This document shows, piece by piece, positions 46,549-59,231 of a stretch of 64,000 bases of DNA (positions are counted from its first letter, which is position 1; the number at the start of each line of letters is the position of its first letter). The notes below the pieces were generated by a model, which worked only from the letters and a program-made list of their open reading frames with translations, was not told where the DNA came from and ran no database searches. A program made the translations under genes and the position numbers. Source of the stretch: Trachythela sp. YZ-2020 (taxonomy: Eukaryota > Cnidaria > Anthozoa > Malacalcyonacea > Clavulariidae); contig JADLSH010000076.1 in the NCBI GenBank assembly GCA_016169945.1, positions 1,245,001 to 1,309,000 on the forward strand. The letters are read 5' to 3'.

Positions 46549-48312
46549 GGGAAAAGATGCATATGCCAAGTATATGGGGCAAGCACGTCAATTGGTAGTC
46601 AAAGACCCTGGGGAAAGTGCCCAGAGCATTTGGGACGACCCACCCAAATGGTTTAGCCAGATGTTTCAGGAGGTCAACGCAATGGTCTCTATCTCTGAGA
46701 AAACCGGAAACAAGGAGGTCTAGAAGAGATCCCCCGTTTTTTACCGTTGTGATCAAGTTGGTCACAGTCCCAAGTGATGGGAACTCTGTGTGGGGGATGG
46801 TGCAAGCTGAATGGCGGAAAACGTAAATCAACCTTTGATGAGGGGCGGTCAAAGGTTTTGAACATGCAGTCCCCTACTAAAGAACAAACTAACTGTACTA
46901 TTGCTGAGGAACTGGTGGGACATATGAATGAAGGTACAGCTATTATTAATGGCTGTAAGACTAATGCATTAATTAATATGGGAGTCAAGTAACCACTATC
47001 TCGAAAGATTTTTATGATCAACATTTATTAGACTGTGATATACATCCAGTGGAACATTAAAAGTTGTCGGAGCTGGAGGACAGGATGTACCTTTCTTGGG
47101 GTATATCTCAGTTAATATATCATTTCCAGAAAATGAGGTGGAGAATGCAGAGAAATTTCAACTTTTGCCCTGACTGTGCCTAATACAGCATTCAATCAGA
47201 GAGTTCCAGCTGTCATTAGTACTAATTTGTTGAGGCACTATGCTAGTAAATATGATCGTCTGAGCAAGGCACAGATGCCCCCTACAGCCTCTTCAGCCTG
47301 GCGTTGTGGTTTCCAAGCAAATGTGACACACACAAAATTTTGCCAAAGAGCAAGTGGTCAGCCAAAGATCGAGTCCACACTCCACCAGCCATTAACAGTT
47401 GGTGCTCATGAATCTATTGTTTTCTGGGGCTTATGTAATTCTACTCCAGGGTCAAGTGCAAAGCCATGCCAGAAAGCACTGTCACTTCAAGATTACTTCT
47501 GGAGGTAGTGGTTACACCATTGCTAGTTTATTTGGCTCCCAGGAAATCGACCTGCAAAATACCTGTGGAAAATACCTGTGGAAATCATAAATAACTACTC
47601 TACCACCAAAAATTGTTATTGGTGAGAATTGCATCCGGTGTCAGAAGTGGTGAATGAGGGAAACATGCTGGAGAGATCACCAACTCAAGGTGATGATTGC
47701 TCGGTTAACATAGAGCATACGGCCCTTACGGAAATACAAGAAGAAAGTCCAAATATTGTTGAAGCAGATGGACTATGTGTCTTTGCATAAAGCAATAATG
47801 ACTTGGGCTGCACTTTCGAAGTGCAGTATGAAATTAAGCTGACAGACGATAAGCCTGTGGAGCAACCATGTCGGAGAGTCCCACCTGGACAGTTGGACGA
47901 ATTTCGAGAAGCAGTGAAAGATATGCTCAAGGCTGGTGTCATCAGGGAATCCAACAGTCCCTACTCTTCCCCTGTTGTACTTGTCTGTAAAAAAGACAAA
48001 GGTTGAAAATTTGTGTGGACTTTAGGCAACTAAATAGGAAAACAATCAAGGACACATACCCAATCCCGCGTATTAAGGAGACACTTGGAAGCCCTCCAAG
48101 GGGCAAAAGGGATTTGTACCTGTTTAGTGTATTTAGATGATATTGCCATGTTTGGGAAGAGTTTCAAAGAGACTTTGGACAGATTAGAAGCTGTCTTGAA
48201 GCAACTTGGCAAGTTTGGGTTAAAATTGAGGCCCTCAAAATGCAACCTTTTCTTGAAAGAAACTCCATTCTTGGGGCATATTGTCTCAGATAAAGAGGTA
48301 GCCCTGATCCAA
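46549..48312 (+). pseudogene. Ty3/Gypsy-type LTR retrotransposon relic (gag-pol fragment)
   Basis: Plus-strand remnants appear in the order expected for a Gypsy-type element. They are a gag C-terminus with a damaged zinc knuckle (about 46549-46860), a retropepsin region whose active-site triad position reads N-M-G (near 46960-46990), a protease tail (47176-47270), and the reverse transcriptase entry (47803-48005; V-P-P-G-Q-L-D-E-F, S-P-Y-S-S-P-V-V-L-V). RT motif F/Y-L-D-D follows at about 48128, after a deletion that removes the palm segment. Many stops and frame changes; RNase H, integrase and LTRs are not seen. The copy is dead and only described here. Confidence 0.8.
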
Positions 48313-48399
48313 GCAAACTTGTATCGGTTCGCGCTGGCAAAAATGGCACGAAAAATGCACCTGTTCTTGTGTGAATTCCACCGTCTTAGCTGAGCTTTA

Positions 48400-51300
48400 A
48401 TTTAGAGACTTGGGTATGAATTTACGATTGTTGCCGAAGCTTGTTTTCATTTCGGTCGGGTGGCTATCGGTTTAGTCCGAGGTACAAACAACAACAGGTA
48501 GGCATTTTGCAGACGCTGTCTAAAATATAACGGGTGCATTTCTTCAAACGCCATTTTATTCTTCGAACGTTCAAAAGATTTTTGTGATTTTTTACTGGAC
48601 TGTTTATGGAAATTAAAGTGTTTCATGAAAGATTAAGTTGTGGTGCATATACCAAAGGAACTTACGGCTTAAGAACTCGAAAGCATGCAAATAATTTGTA
48701 TTTACAAATAGGCGACAAATGGAATTTTTCACTCATTGTCTGAATTTAAAAGCAGGGTATAGCAATCTGGAAACAAGCAAGTGTACTTATTTTACTGTTA
48801 ATGGAAGCCGAGTTATTGTTGTTTCCACAGGTATGTTCAATAATTTGTTTGTCCTTCCTTATCAGGAATCACAAGTGTCTTAAGATACACATTTTGAAGA
48901 AAATGACACATATTGCTCCTTAAATTTTGCAAAATCTGGCTGTGGCCTTTAGCTAGAAAAGGTATTTTATGAAACTTAAATCATACTTTGTTCTATTAAA
49001 ACTTGAAACATTAATAGGAAAAATGTGTTAGATGTTGTAATTGGCAAATACACTTATGCGGTGAAAATGTCATGTTGTCACATTGAAATTGCCCATGTGT
49101 TGCTTTGTTATAAAGTAAATATTGCTGCAAAAACTTCTTGAGGCTGCTCAAGTATTGGTTGTTACGAGTCAGGAAATGCCACACTGATTTGTTTAAGTTT
49201 AAGTGTCTTATGGCTGTCTTAAATATAGGGGTGCTTGCTTTTCCAAATTCAATGGTGATATGACGTATAAATAAACATCTTAAGATTTTGCCCCTGCCTT
49301 TCTCTGAAATATGGCTTAAAAGGGGAAAAATGCACGCAATATAAATATTTAGCTCTGAATATGGGTGTGTCAGCCATCACCAACTGCAGCCCCCTTAAGA
49401 AAATGTAATAGCAATTTGGTATTGATTCATATTTCATATTTTGGTATTGATTCATATTTTGTGTTTACAATATAATTGGTAGAGTAACTGGCATTTTATT
49501 TTCTACTTTGGCTTGGATTTTAAATACACGTTGGGCATTATTGGCCTACATTTGCCTTACAATTGCCCTGTTTTGGCCATTTCTCCAAAGATTTAGTATT
49601 ATTATTTAGTTTTTTCTTTCATGTAAATTCGTTCTTGTTTTGATACAACACAATCTAGTCTAATAAAAGGCTCTTATTAATCATGTTGGGTCTTTTGGAA
49701 ATATAATACTGACATAACATGCTCTTTTATGTAAGCTTTCAATTATGAGGAAATGGCCACACATTGACATTTTGTATGACGATTGTGCTTACTTTATTCA
49801 AAACAGTGTTCAGAGGACATTATGTCAGTGCTTACTATCAATCATTCATAGTGCACTTAGTAATGTTAGCCAAATTTCATGATTATACAAATTGTTTTGA
49901 GAAACTAACACTATTTATGTGAATTAGACCTGGTGTGTTTACAAACTTTAGAATAATAATTTAAGTAAATTTGTCTTTTATTGTATTTATACTTGTGTTT
50001 AACACAAGTAATCCTGTATATTTATATATCAGCCTTATAAAATGATTAAAAAATTATTGAAAAGTCTGCACACATGTTGTATCATTTTTGTTCTTGATAT
50101 GCATATTTGGATTTAATTAAATTACATAATTCTTTGCTCAAATGAGTACTAAAAATACTGCAATCTTTCAGATTAGTGAACAATATTATTATACCTTATA
50201 TAGCTAAGTATTGAATCTGTTTCTCTTCAGTGTAAACAAATGATGGGGAAGTAACTTGCGGAATATTGATGGGATTTTTCAAAAAGAGTGAGCTTGCCTG
50301 TTTTCAAAGCATAAAAAGAGAAATAACGGAGCAAAATGACTTCTTAAAATGTTAAAACCTTTGGGAAGCATTGCTAAATGTTTTCCTTTAATTATTGCAA
50401 AGTAACTGTTACAAATGTTACAAATCTTTAACTGTTACAAATGACTACATGCGTTGAACGTAGCTTGTCTAAAGCTTCTTGTTGATACCAAATTTGTACA
50501 GGATTGCAAATGTACCTTTTTGTCACAAGCGAGCAAAGATTGGCAAAATTTGGGTTATGTCATGTTGTATAAATAAGAGCACATTTTCAGGCTTGTTTTA
50601 TCTTCTACGATATTGCTTGAGTGCTAAATAATATGAGTATTGGGAGCTCTTCACATGAAGGTGGGTCTGCGACTCGATAGCAGAAATTCCATAGTGCTGA
50701 CATCAATAGGCCCAGAATCTGGACATTGCCTTTGATTGGCTAGCCTATAATTATTGCATAATTACACGCGAGTGATAATTTATGCACATAAACATGAACA
50801 CATGTCAAGGAGCGGGGGTCAGATTTTGGATGACTCGACGACAAATGTTTTAAAGTTGACAGGCTTTACGAGGATCAAGGTGGACCATTATAAAGTCATT
50901 TTCTAAAGAATATGACGTTTCTTGAATGAATTGAATGAATGAATTTAATTGTCACCAAATTGTTATATACAGCATTAAATTATAGAGTAAATTACAATAG
51001 TATATAAGATAAGTTATAATAAAGTATAATTTACAAATAGTATCATGTGACGAGGTTTGATTTGAAACCATTAGGCTTATTTAATATCAAACCTCCTCTT
51101 ATTTCTAATTTTTAATTACGAAAAAAATATGTATTATCAAAGTTATGAATACAGATATGTTAATTAGTTGATATACTGTGAGCAAAAGTGAGTTTTTAAT
51201 TTCTTTGCAAAACAAGAAAGCGATTTACTATTTACAATGTACTTATCCACTGTTCTTTTGCGGTGCTACTGGATATGGGAAGTCAGTACGTATGTATTGC

Positions 51301-51430
51301 TTCGCTTGTGGGTGCCGAATTTATGCAGATAGCCCGTCAAGGCATGTCCTATTCAAAGAACAATTTTGTCGCTACTAAACAACAGGAAAGCATAATATTA
51401 CACTTAAAATGAAGCTGAACTCATGGTCTT
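48400..51430. other. 3-kb gene-free AT-rich region
   Basis: No open frame over 70 codons with plausible composition on either strand and no clear repeat structure. GAATGAATGAATTTAATTG near 50935 is a short simple repeat. Confidence 0.5.
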
Positions 51431-51433
51431 GCA

Positions 51434-51987
51434 GGTCAGTATGTTTTTAAGCAAAATATTGACATATCGCGTTTATATGTAAATATTATGTCATATTTGA
51501 TATTTCATAGACATATAGCCATATAATTTCTTCCATTGAATATAAAATATTGTTCAAACCAAGGTAAATTGCTTGTATTTAAAATCTCCCTAAGCTGCCA
51601 AGTGTAAATATAGTGGAATGATTTTGTTTCGAACAATATTTTTGTCTCATTTTGTCTCAATATTGCATTATCTTGTTACTTGTATCATATATATTTTGTG
51701 ATATTTATACACAACATCGTTTTCATTCTTGTAATATTGTTTGCAAAACCATCATTCCACTATATTTAGACTTTATACCCATGTAGGTTTTAAATTTGAG
51801 CAATAATATACTTTGGTTTGAGCAATATTTTATGTTTAAAGAGTAAAGGAAATTCTATGGCCATATGTCTATCAAATATGACATAATATTTACATATTAA
51901 TTGCGATTACTGTAAATATTCTCACCTAATTTTGATGCATTTTAACCAAAAAATATCTCAATATTTTGCTTAAAAACATACTTACCT
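51434..51987. repeat. ~550-bp imperfect palindrome (fold-back element)
   Basis: The left arm (51434-51650) and right arm (51760-51987) are inverse copies with indels. Matching blocks include CAGTATGTTTTTAAGCAAAATATTG at the outside, TGTAAATATTATGTCATATTTGAT, and TAAATATAGTGGAATGAT near the centre. It lies immediately 5' of the LINE. No coding potential. Confidence 0.8.
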
Positions 51988-52559
51988 GTCGCGAGAAATT
52001 GCTTCAGGTCTTCTGCCCGCTGCAGAGAGGAGCTATGCTGACTAACACGGAAGTCTAACTCTTTGCTCGGGGATTTACGAGCGGTAGTTCTTGATACCGA
52101 CATTACACATTTTCCTGCTGCGCTTGCGCAGTTTACTCTTGGTTCTTCGCTGCCAGCAGCTGCGTACTGTGCTTTTTCTTTTCTTGCTGTTCTCTTCGGA
52201 GGCAGTTTGGCTGCTAGCCCGTTCCTTGGGTCGTGGTTAGTTGTCGTTTTCTACGTGTGTCCGACTTGCGGACCACGTTAGCTTAAGGCGCCTGTTTATT
52301 AGCTAAGGTTTATAAGGAGGTTACTTTGTTTTGGTGTATTTAGTTTGTTTTCCTGGTGTTTCCTGTTTGAGGGACCCGAAAAAAGGGTAACTCTAGGGAA
52401 GGTTGGTCTTTTCTACTCGTTGACTTTAGCTGCGAACTGACGTCTTGGACCGACGTTCACTTCCCTTAAGCTTTGTTTGTTGCCTTTTGTGGAGAACCTT
52501 GGTGTTTGACAAGGTAGAACTGCGAGCGTTCTACCTATGTTTGGTCATTCGCCAATATA

Positions 52560-52860
52560 CTATATTCTATTACATTTTGTATTCTATTAGTCTATTTTTA
52601 ATAGACTTTGTACTATATTCGTCTATTTTATTAGACTTTGCTGTTATAGTTGTAGCATTGGCTATAACAGCGTGTTTTATAAGTTAATATCTCGGTCGAG
52701 CAAGTCGCGGCTTTGTTTATAAGCCTTTGTTTACATCTGCCTTTGCCGATTTACGCTTCTTTATTAGTCTATATTCTTAGACTTTATTTGTACTATATTG
52801 GTCTATATTCTTGGACTTTCTTTACTATACTAGTCTATCTTATTAGACTTTGTTTATTAT
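52560..52860 (+). repeat. Degenerate short repeats in LINE 5' untranslated region
   Basis: The motif TAGTCTATNTTATTAGACTTTG or close variants occurs about five times; each contains AGTCTA…TAGACT, a small inverted repeat. GGCTATAA-containing blocks repeat at 52655 and 52870. Likely part of the LINE promoter/5' UTR. Confidence 0.6.
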
Positions 52861-53215
52861 AGCTACAATTGGCTATAAGTGTGTGTTGAAGCTTCTATAT
52901 CAGTCAAACGGCTTTGTAATAATTAAGCTGTGCTTATTTAATATCTGCCTTCGGTGATTTAGCGCTTCTCTTTTCTATTTTACACTTTTAGCTGTGTTGT
53001 GATCACAGTTACTATTGTTTGTGTGTGTCTCTTTACTAAAGGGGCAATTCTACGTGTATATTTGCACGTAATCCTACTAAAACTATAACTTGTTTACGTT
53101 AGCTTTGGTGTACGTGTTTCTTTGCATGTCTGGGTTAACTAATTTAATATTCAAAACATCTCGCCTCACTGAACCCTTTGTTTAGTGTTGTGTGTGCATA
53201 TTAACTAAACAAAGT

Positions 53216-53932
53216 ATGTCCAGCCCTGTATTTACGCAAGCCGACTTTGCAAAGTGGAACGAAACTACATCTGTGTTTCACTTGCAGAAGAAACTTATCA
53301 GCAGTTCTAATGCACGCCAAATCAGGGTTGATTTTATCAAGGCCATTGGCGAAGCAAAGGTGAAAACTGTCCAAATCATATCTCAGGACAAGGTGAGGGT
53401 CGAGTTTCAATCGTCCTCTCACCGTCACCAATGCGACGTCAATGGCGCTTTGTCGCCATACGGCCGCGTCCTTTCTATAAAACATTTACTCGTGCGCGTT
53501 TTTTCCCATGTTAAATCTGGAACGTGTATGGTGTACATGTCGCTCTGCAATAAGATCCCTGCTGAGCTTAAGGTGGCAGGGTTTAATCTTGCGATTAAAT
53601 ATCACGGACAGCCCCCTACTTGTGTCAGCAGCAGGGGCATGTTGTCAAAGATTGCCCGAAATCTCGTAAAACTAAACAACACACACCACCTAAAAATAAC
53701 ACTAAATCTCTTGGGGCCCAGGCCTCCAAGAAGTCTGCTTCCTCTTCTGAGGACATTAATGCTGTTCCTCCTGCCACACCTGTGACCGAGCAGGATAGGG
53801 CAGCCACTATTCAGGCTTTAGAGAAGGTATTTGCTTCTACTTCTCTTGCAATAGTGGAATAGTCTTCCAAGCCTGGCAAAGATCTTGAGGTCACGGTAGA
53901 GAACTCGCCCGCGGATAGTACTAATCCCAAGG
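53216..53932 (+). pseudogene. LINE ORF1, 5' part (nucleic-acid binding protein)
   Basis: The frame begins M-S-S-P-V-F-T-Q-A-D-F and contains a ferredoxin-like/RRM-type region (V-K-T-V-Q-I-I-S-Q-D-K-V-R-V-E-F). After a frame change near 53620 it enters a CCHC zinc knuckle (C…C-Q-Q-Q-G-H-V-V-K-D-C). ORF1 proteins bind the LINE RNA. An in-frame TAG lies at 53860-53862. The same frame continues to C-C-C-A-A-G-G at 53932, where the DNA transposon begins, and resumes at 59436. ATG 53216 is preferred over 53192 because the family starts with a short polar leader; this is a judgement. Confidence 0.75.
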
Positions 53933-53959
53933 AGCAGGTGGGAAATTCGTTGTCGCTAT

Positions 53960-55360
53960 GCAAAGGTATCGCTGGTGCATAGCACATTTTTGTTAAAATT
54001 CAAATTTTTGAGTAAGCGAAGTGACGAAAGTTTTAACCAAAGTTTTGTTCCTTTCGATGTGAAGATCAAGAGTATTAAGGTATACAGAACTCTTTAGTAG
54101 CACCACTACTTAGTTGTGAGTGTCAAGAATGGGTATTTACACCGTTAATTCATTTGAAATACGGACGTCGAACTTGCATCATGGGGACTTGGTTATTCTG
54201 CCTTTCGAGCAGCGTTGTTTACATGTGGATAGCGAAAACCCGTTTGCATGATCATACTTTAAAATACTTGTTATGTAAAGTGTTAACCAACAGCTTTTAG
54301 CAGGAGCATTTTGAAGTAATCGGAGAAATGAGATCGTTTAGACGTACTGGTGACAGCACTGGCTTGTAGCAACGTAATCACGCATGTCGCGAGCAAATTG
54401 GGTCGATGACTTCAATTTTGCTGCTTGAAATCCAGGAAAAGGTATGTTTATTTAATACTTTCTCTGCTGTTAAATGACGCCCGGTATATTTTATTTTTGG
54501 CCAAAGTTTGAACGAGAGGAGTATAACACCGCATGCCGATACTGTTTTCCAGACTGAACACACCGGGTAGGGGGCCATTCGCAAGTCCAAATAGCAAAAA
54601 AATTTGCCTTTTCCACCAAAAAGTTAAAACTAAATTTTGTTTTGCCTTAGTTTGTTGTTCATAAAAAAACATAGTTTTTTTTAGATGAAAAATGCCCTTC
54701 GTGGTGAAATCCTGGATTAAGTTTGGCATATCGGCGTTTTGATTACCTAATATGACCAACGTTTTATGCCCTATCAGTGTAATAAAATTTCGAACAACCT
54801 AAGTAATTACTTTGTTTTATTTACGACACTTATTTACCTGTTAAACAATATAAAAATCTAAGTGATCGGACCTTTACAAACAGGCAAATTTACAATAATA
54901 CCATGTGGCACTGCTGTATTGAATCCCTTCTATGAGTAGGGTCTCAAACCAGGCCGAAACCAGGCTACTAGCAAAAAGGAAGCTCTAATCCAATTGCTCG
55001 GATCATTTGATTGGTTTCTTCTTTTGCTACAAACCAATCAGAGGCTTTGTTTACAAAATTGGTTGTGAATTTCAATTTGCAATTTTTCACACCGGTTGCA
55101 AATTGCTCAGAGCAATCTCCAAATCAAAATTGCAATATTGTGTGACAATATTGCAATGTTGCTCGCAAGAGAACATCTGGTTTGCCTGTAAAAGGCTCTG
55201 TAAATATTCTCTTGTTCAGTATATGCACCCTCTCATATATTTTACACACAGGTAGATGTTTTAAATGACTTTATTATAAATAGAACATTTTATATACAAA
55301 ACTCATGAGATTAAATATTTATATTTACAATTTCTATCAATACGCTTTAATTTAAATTGT
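53960..55360. other. Non-coding left part of the unclassified transposon
   Basis: No gene signal. Contains TTGCAATATTG/CAATATTGCAA inverted motifs near 55130-55155 and a TTGCAAATTG/CAATTTGCAA pair near 55070-55110, possible transposase-binding or fold-back sites. Confidence 0.4.
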
Positions 55361-55367
55361 TCTGAAG

Positions 55368-58300
55368 TCACTTGGCCAGACCAAGCTCTGCAAAATTACT
55401 ACCACACAAGGGTTGGTTTTCCTCAAGGTAGTTTAACATGATGTCAATGTTCTTTGAATTGCACAAAAGCACCAAACCACCTTTATCGCCATGTTGGTGA
55501 CTATCAAAAACAGCCATTTGCCCTTTCTCTGTCAGCACTGCCACTGAATTTGCAGGAGGAATGATCAACACACCAGCATGCTTGTTGCCATCTTGTAGCA
55601 TCTTTACGAGTGCTTCTCGAAGATCATCAACATTGAAGAATCCAACATCATTCAAAATGTTCAATTTCAGATCTTTAATGCGATTTACAACATCTTGAAC
55701 TTCCAGGAAAGGTTGATAACATGGTAGACGAAGACCACTGTATAGCATGTTTCCAGTTGAAAGTGTTTGTTTGTAGCTGTCCGTAATATCGTCCGCAACT
55801 TTCACATGTTGGAATGGCAAATTTGTTCAACAAAAACTTTCGGCACCATAGTGATGCAATAATTGTACAAGCGTTACTTGCCATAGGTCTTCCATTTATT
55901 CTGGTTTGGCAGATATGTGATGGCAGCAGACATTTAGTGATGCCATCAATATTTTTACTATTGTGTTGACATTCACGCTGTTGTTCTGGTACATTCTGTA
56001 TTTCCTTAAGTGGTGTGTGTGACCTATGTTTATCGTTAGAGCAATTTGTGCTACTGTGACTTTGACTTGAAGGTGGGCAATAACTGACTTGTGATGGTTT
56101 TATCCTACGATGGTAAATGGGTTTTGGTAGGGGTGTTAGGTTTGCAATTTTCTCACTTAACCCCTTTATTGTTTCATCTAATTCTAGATCCTCTGAAGGT
56201 GGAGGTTCCATTGCACTCATCATCAGGTTCTGTGACATCATCAGACTGGGTAACTTCTTTATCTGACTTTGGATTAAGGATTGCATCTTTTGCTACATTA
56301 CCATGCTCCTTTGTTTTATCTTGAAGAAGCTTGTTGCATAATGGGCAGAAAGGAGAACCATTTAAACATTTTTCATGAAAGGAATGCCAACACCCTTGGA
56401 ATAATTTCCATGGTTCATTGTCATTGTTAATTGTACATGATTTGAGGTCACACAGACAATCTTGATTTGGCTCTTGCAATGCATTAAAGCCAAGTGGAAG
56501 GACTGTATATTTCACTGTTGCTTCTCCAAATATATGAGGCAAGATAAAATACTTCTTTTTTCTGCTTATGTAACTTGAGGCTGAGCCAATGTTATTTTTA
56601 ATAGCAATAAAAGTATTTGTCAAAAATTCAGCACATCTAACTTTCAGGTATTTCAGTTGTTGTTGAGAGAAACTGAAATGTTTTGGTGGTGTAAAGGTAT
56701 CTCTAAAGTTGGCTTGTTTGGCCTTTGATTCAAAGATACTCTTTGCTCTTTGCTGGAGTTTGTTCGTAGTGTCTGAAGGCTTTGTCTGAGCTCTAATTAT
56801 GCTATGTGCATTTTCAACTGGATACTCGTCATATATTGTGGGCCATGTCGAAAATTGTTCGTAAAGTTCTTTGTGTTTGTCTTTCCAGTGGCATGTGTTT
56901 GACAGCCAGACAAGAGGAGCTTTGTTGTAATGGCGTCGCTTAAAACACAAGAACATAACCCATATACGAGTCATTGAATTTAAGTATTCTCCAAAGTTAT
57001 TCCTTTTAAATGTTATTGAATAAATAGTCAGAACTAGGGGAAGATAGTTATCCAGCAAGTTCAAGAGTACGCCATATTGGAAGTCTTTTGTGTTCTTAAA
57101 TTTACCCATCACCTGGTCGCGGATTATTGTCCAAGCACCATACACTGTTTCTAAAATTAAATTAATTCTCCAGGGTTTAGGGGTGTCAGCCATCTTAGAC
57201 TTTGGGAATAAATGACTATAAACTGTTTTGAAGAATGGTTTGAATGTTACAAAAACATGTTCTCTACTGTTTAGGCTAATGTGCAAAGGACCCATGGTTG
57301 GAATCACCGATGTCATTGGAGGAATTTTAATGGTCTCGCTTCTGTCATGATCTACGATACTGGCTGATGACGAGAGTTGTTGGGCTGTGGTAGCTTCTTT
57401 ATGCCGACGAAGAGACTGGAATACGAGTTGTCTGCAATAAAACTGACATGGCCAATCACCAGGTTGGATGACCAAAAATTTCTCCAAGTACTTTTCCAAA
57501 CCCGATGACAGAGCTATGTCGTAAGCTGTGGAGAAACCGTCCTTGGACTTCAATGGTAGTTCGACAAATAGATTTAGATCTTCCATTGTTCTCATTGTTC
57601 GAACTGTACTTTCATCACAGTAACCATGCTCCTCAAGAATGTGCCTTTCAAGATCGGGGGTAAAAAAGACAGTTGTTAACCAATTGGGCATTGTTGAGGC
57701 ATAACTGGTACCTAACAAGATCAACTGCTCTCTGGAGGTTATGATATCAACACAAGCTTGAATGTTAATGCCATCTGGATGATGAATTGTGTCAATGTTT
57801 GATGGTACTTCAATAGCTCTCAGTGTTTTGAATGCCTTCACCACAATTGTACACATACTCATGGGATTGACCAGTTGAACATTAGGACGGCGATTTGTAT
57901 GAATTTTGGTAAAGTCATCAATGATAAGCACCAAAACCCATTGGTTATGGATAGCATCATTAAAAAACTTCTTAATACTTCCATCATGGTGGACCGACAA
58001 TTGGTTGTGGATAATATTAGAAGTTTTACGACTGCAAGTGTGACCCAAACGGTGTTGTGTGTCCATGCCTTCCTGAGTCATTCAATTGGAGTTCAGGTAC
58101 ATTGCATGGTCAACCTGCATGACATTACACATTTGACTGCGACAGTAGCACATGGTGTAAATAATTGAGACTGTTCGAATGCGGTTTAAGTCCTGACTAT
58201 TGTTGGAATGTCGGTCATCTGTAATTGCTGACAGGATTTGATTGAAAATATTTGGTGCGCCAGCTTGACAACATAACTCTGCAAACTGATTGGGCTCATA

Positions 58301-59231
58301 CATTGCGGGTTCATTTCCTAGGACAAATTTTTCGTACACCATTTGTTTAACATTCTCAAGTTCGAATTTGAAATCACACCCTGCAAGAGAAACATAAGGT
58401 ATCAAATTAGTAATAGTTAATTACTCTGCAGCATTATTACTTTGGAAGAGTCTCCCCTTGACGAGCAAGATTGGCTGAAGGAGAGTGCTGTAGCTCTTGA
58501 AATGAATGGGTTGGCTTAAGACCCATATGTAGTATTTTATTATGAAATTTAATTATAAATTAGGTTATTATAATTTAATATTGTTTCTCAGTAAAATGGA
58601 TTTTGACTTCATTATCTGCTTATATTTTAATTTAAAACTTTTGTGATGTTAACAGTTATTAAATGCATTTGCAATTCATTTGACTTTGCCTCCCTGAAAC
58701 AGGAAACCCTATTGAACCTCCACAAACCTTAGCACGATAAAGTATTACAGTTGTCATACATACTTTCAGACAAAGTATTAAATTGCGTCTGTATCTCTTC
58801 ATACATTTCCCTTGAAACAAGATACTCTCCATCTTTGTTCTTTCGCATAACTCCGAAGCATGTATTTTCTGTCTCCCATTCATTATCATAAGTAAGCCTT
58901 CGTACTGGAAACCCTTTTGCTTTGCTTTTCGACCTTCCTCGTCCCACTCTAGCATTTGACCCCACCAACTAGCATTAAAAAAACAGACACCGAAGTATGA
59001 GCACCTGGCCTTTAATATTAACACACAATTTGTAGTCTTTTATAATACATACTTACATGGAAAAACGTTTTCCCAGTTTCTTTGTGCGAATACAAGGCAA
59101 GACGGACACAGTATTTCTGTCGGGTCACACGAAATGCCAAAACAGCTTTTTATAATAGCGCTTTGCCTTTGTGGCTGACTATTTCTTGTACTTTTCGGGG
59201 TTTTCTCGGCAGGATTTGCTGCAAACTGCAC
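55368..59231 (-). pseudogene. Transposon protein with RING-like finger and putative cysteine peptidase
   Basis: Exons: 59231-59057 (C-P-S-C motif, donor GTAAGT), 58968-58764, and 58380-55368; joins are in phase. Regions in order: an N-terminal basic part, H-R-L-G at about 58035, I-D-D-F-T-K-I-H-T-N-R-R-P, L-P-L-V-L-T-I-Y and Y-D-E-Y-P-V-E-N-A-H-S-I-I-R (conserved-looking, possible catalytic core). A RING/PHD-like finger follows (C-L-C-D…C-W-H-S-F-H-E-K-C…C-P-L-C), then A-S-N-A-C-T-I-I-A (candidate catalytic Cys) and V-F-D-S-H-Q-H-G (candidate His). The Cys/His pair suggests a papain-fold deubiquitinase-like domain; this is inference. Lesions: TGA at 58082-58084, frame changes near 56200 and 55840. 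Stop at 55368-55370. I recall similar uncharacterised invertebrate proteins but no assigned function. Confidence 0.65.

Noticed and set aside
46000..51430. LTRs for the Gypsy-type relic
   Set aside because: No long direct repeat flanking 46.5-48.3 kb could be found by eye; only internal fragments are supported.
7688..53862. Frequent in-frame TAG codons suggesting stop-codon reassignment
   Set aside because: TAA and TGA also interrupt coding runs (28376, 40081, 58082, 61018), and genes that look complete end at each stop. Ordinary pseudogene decay explains it.
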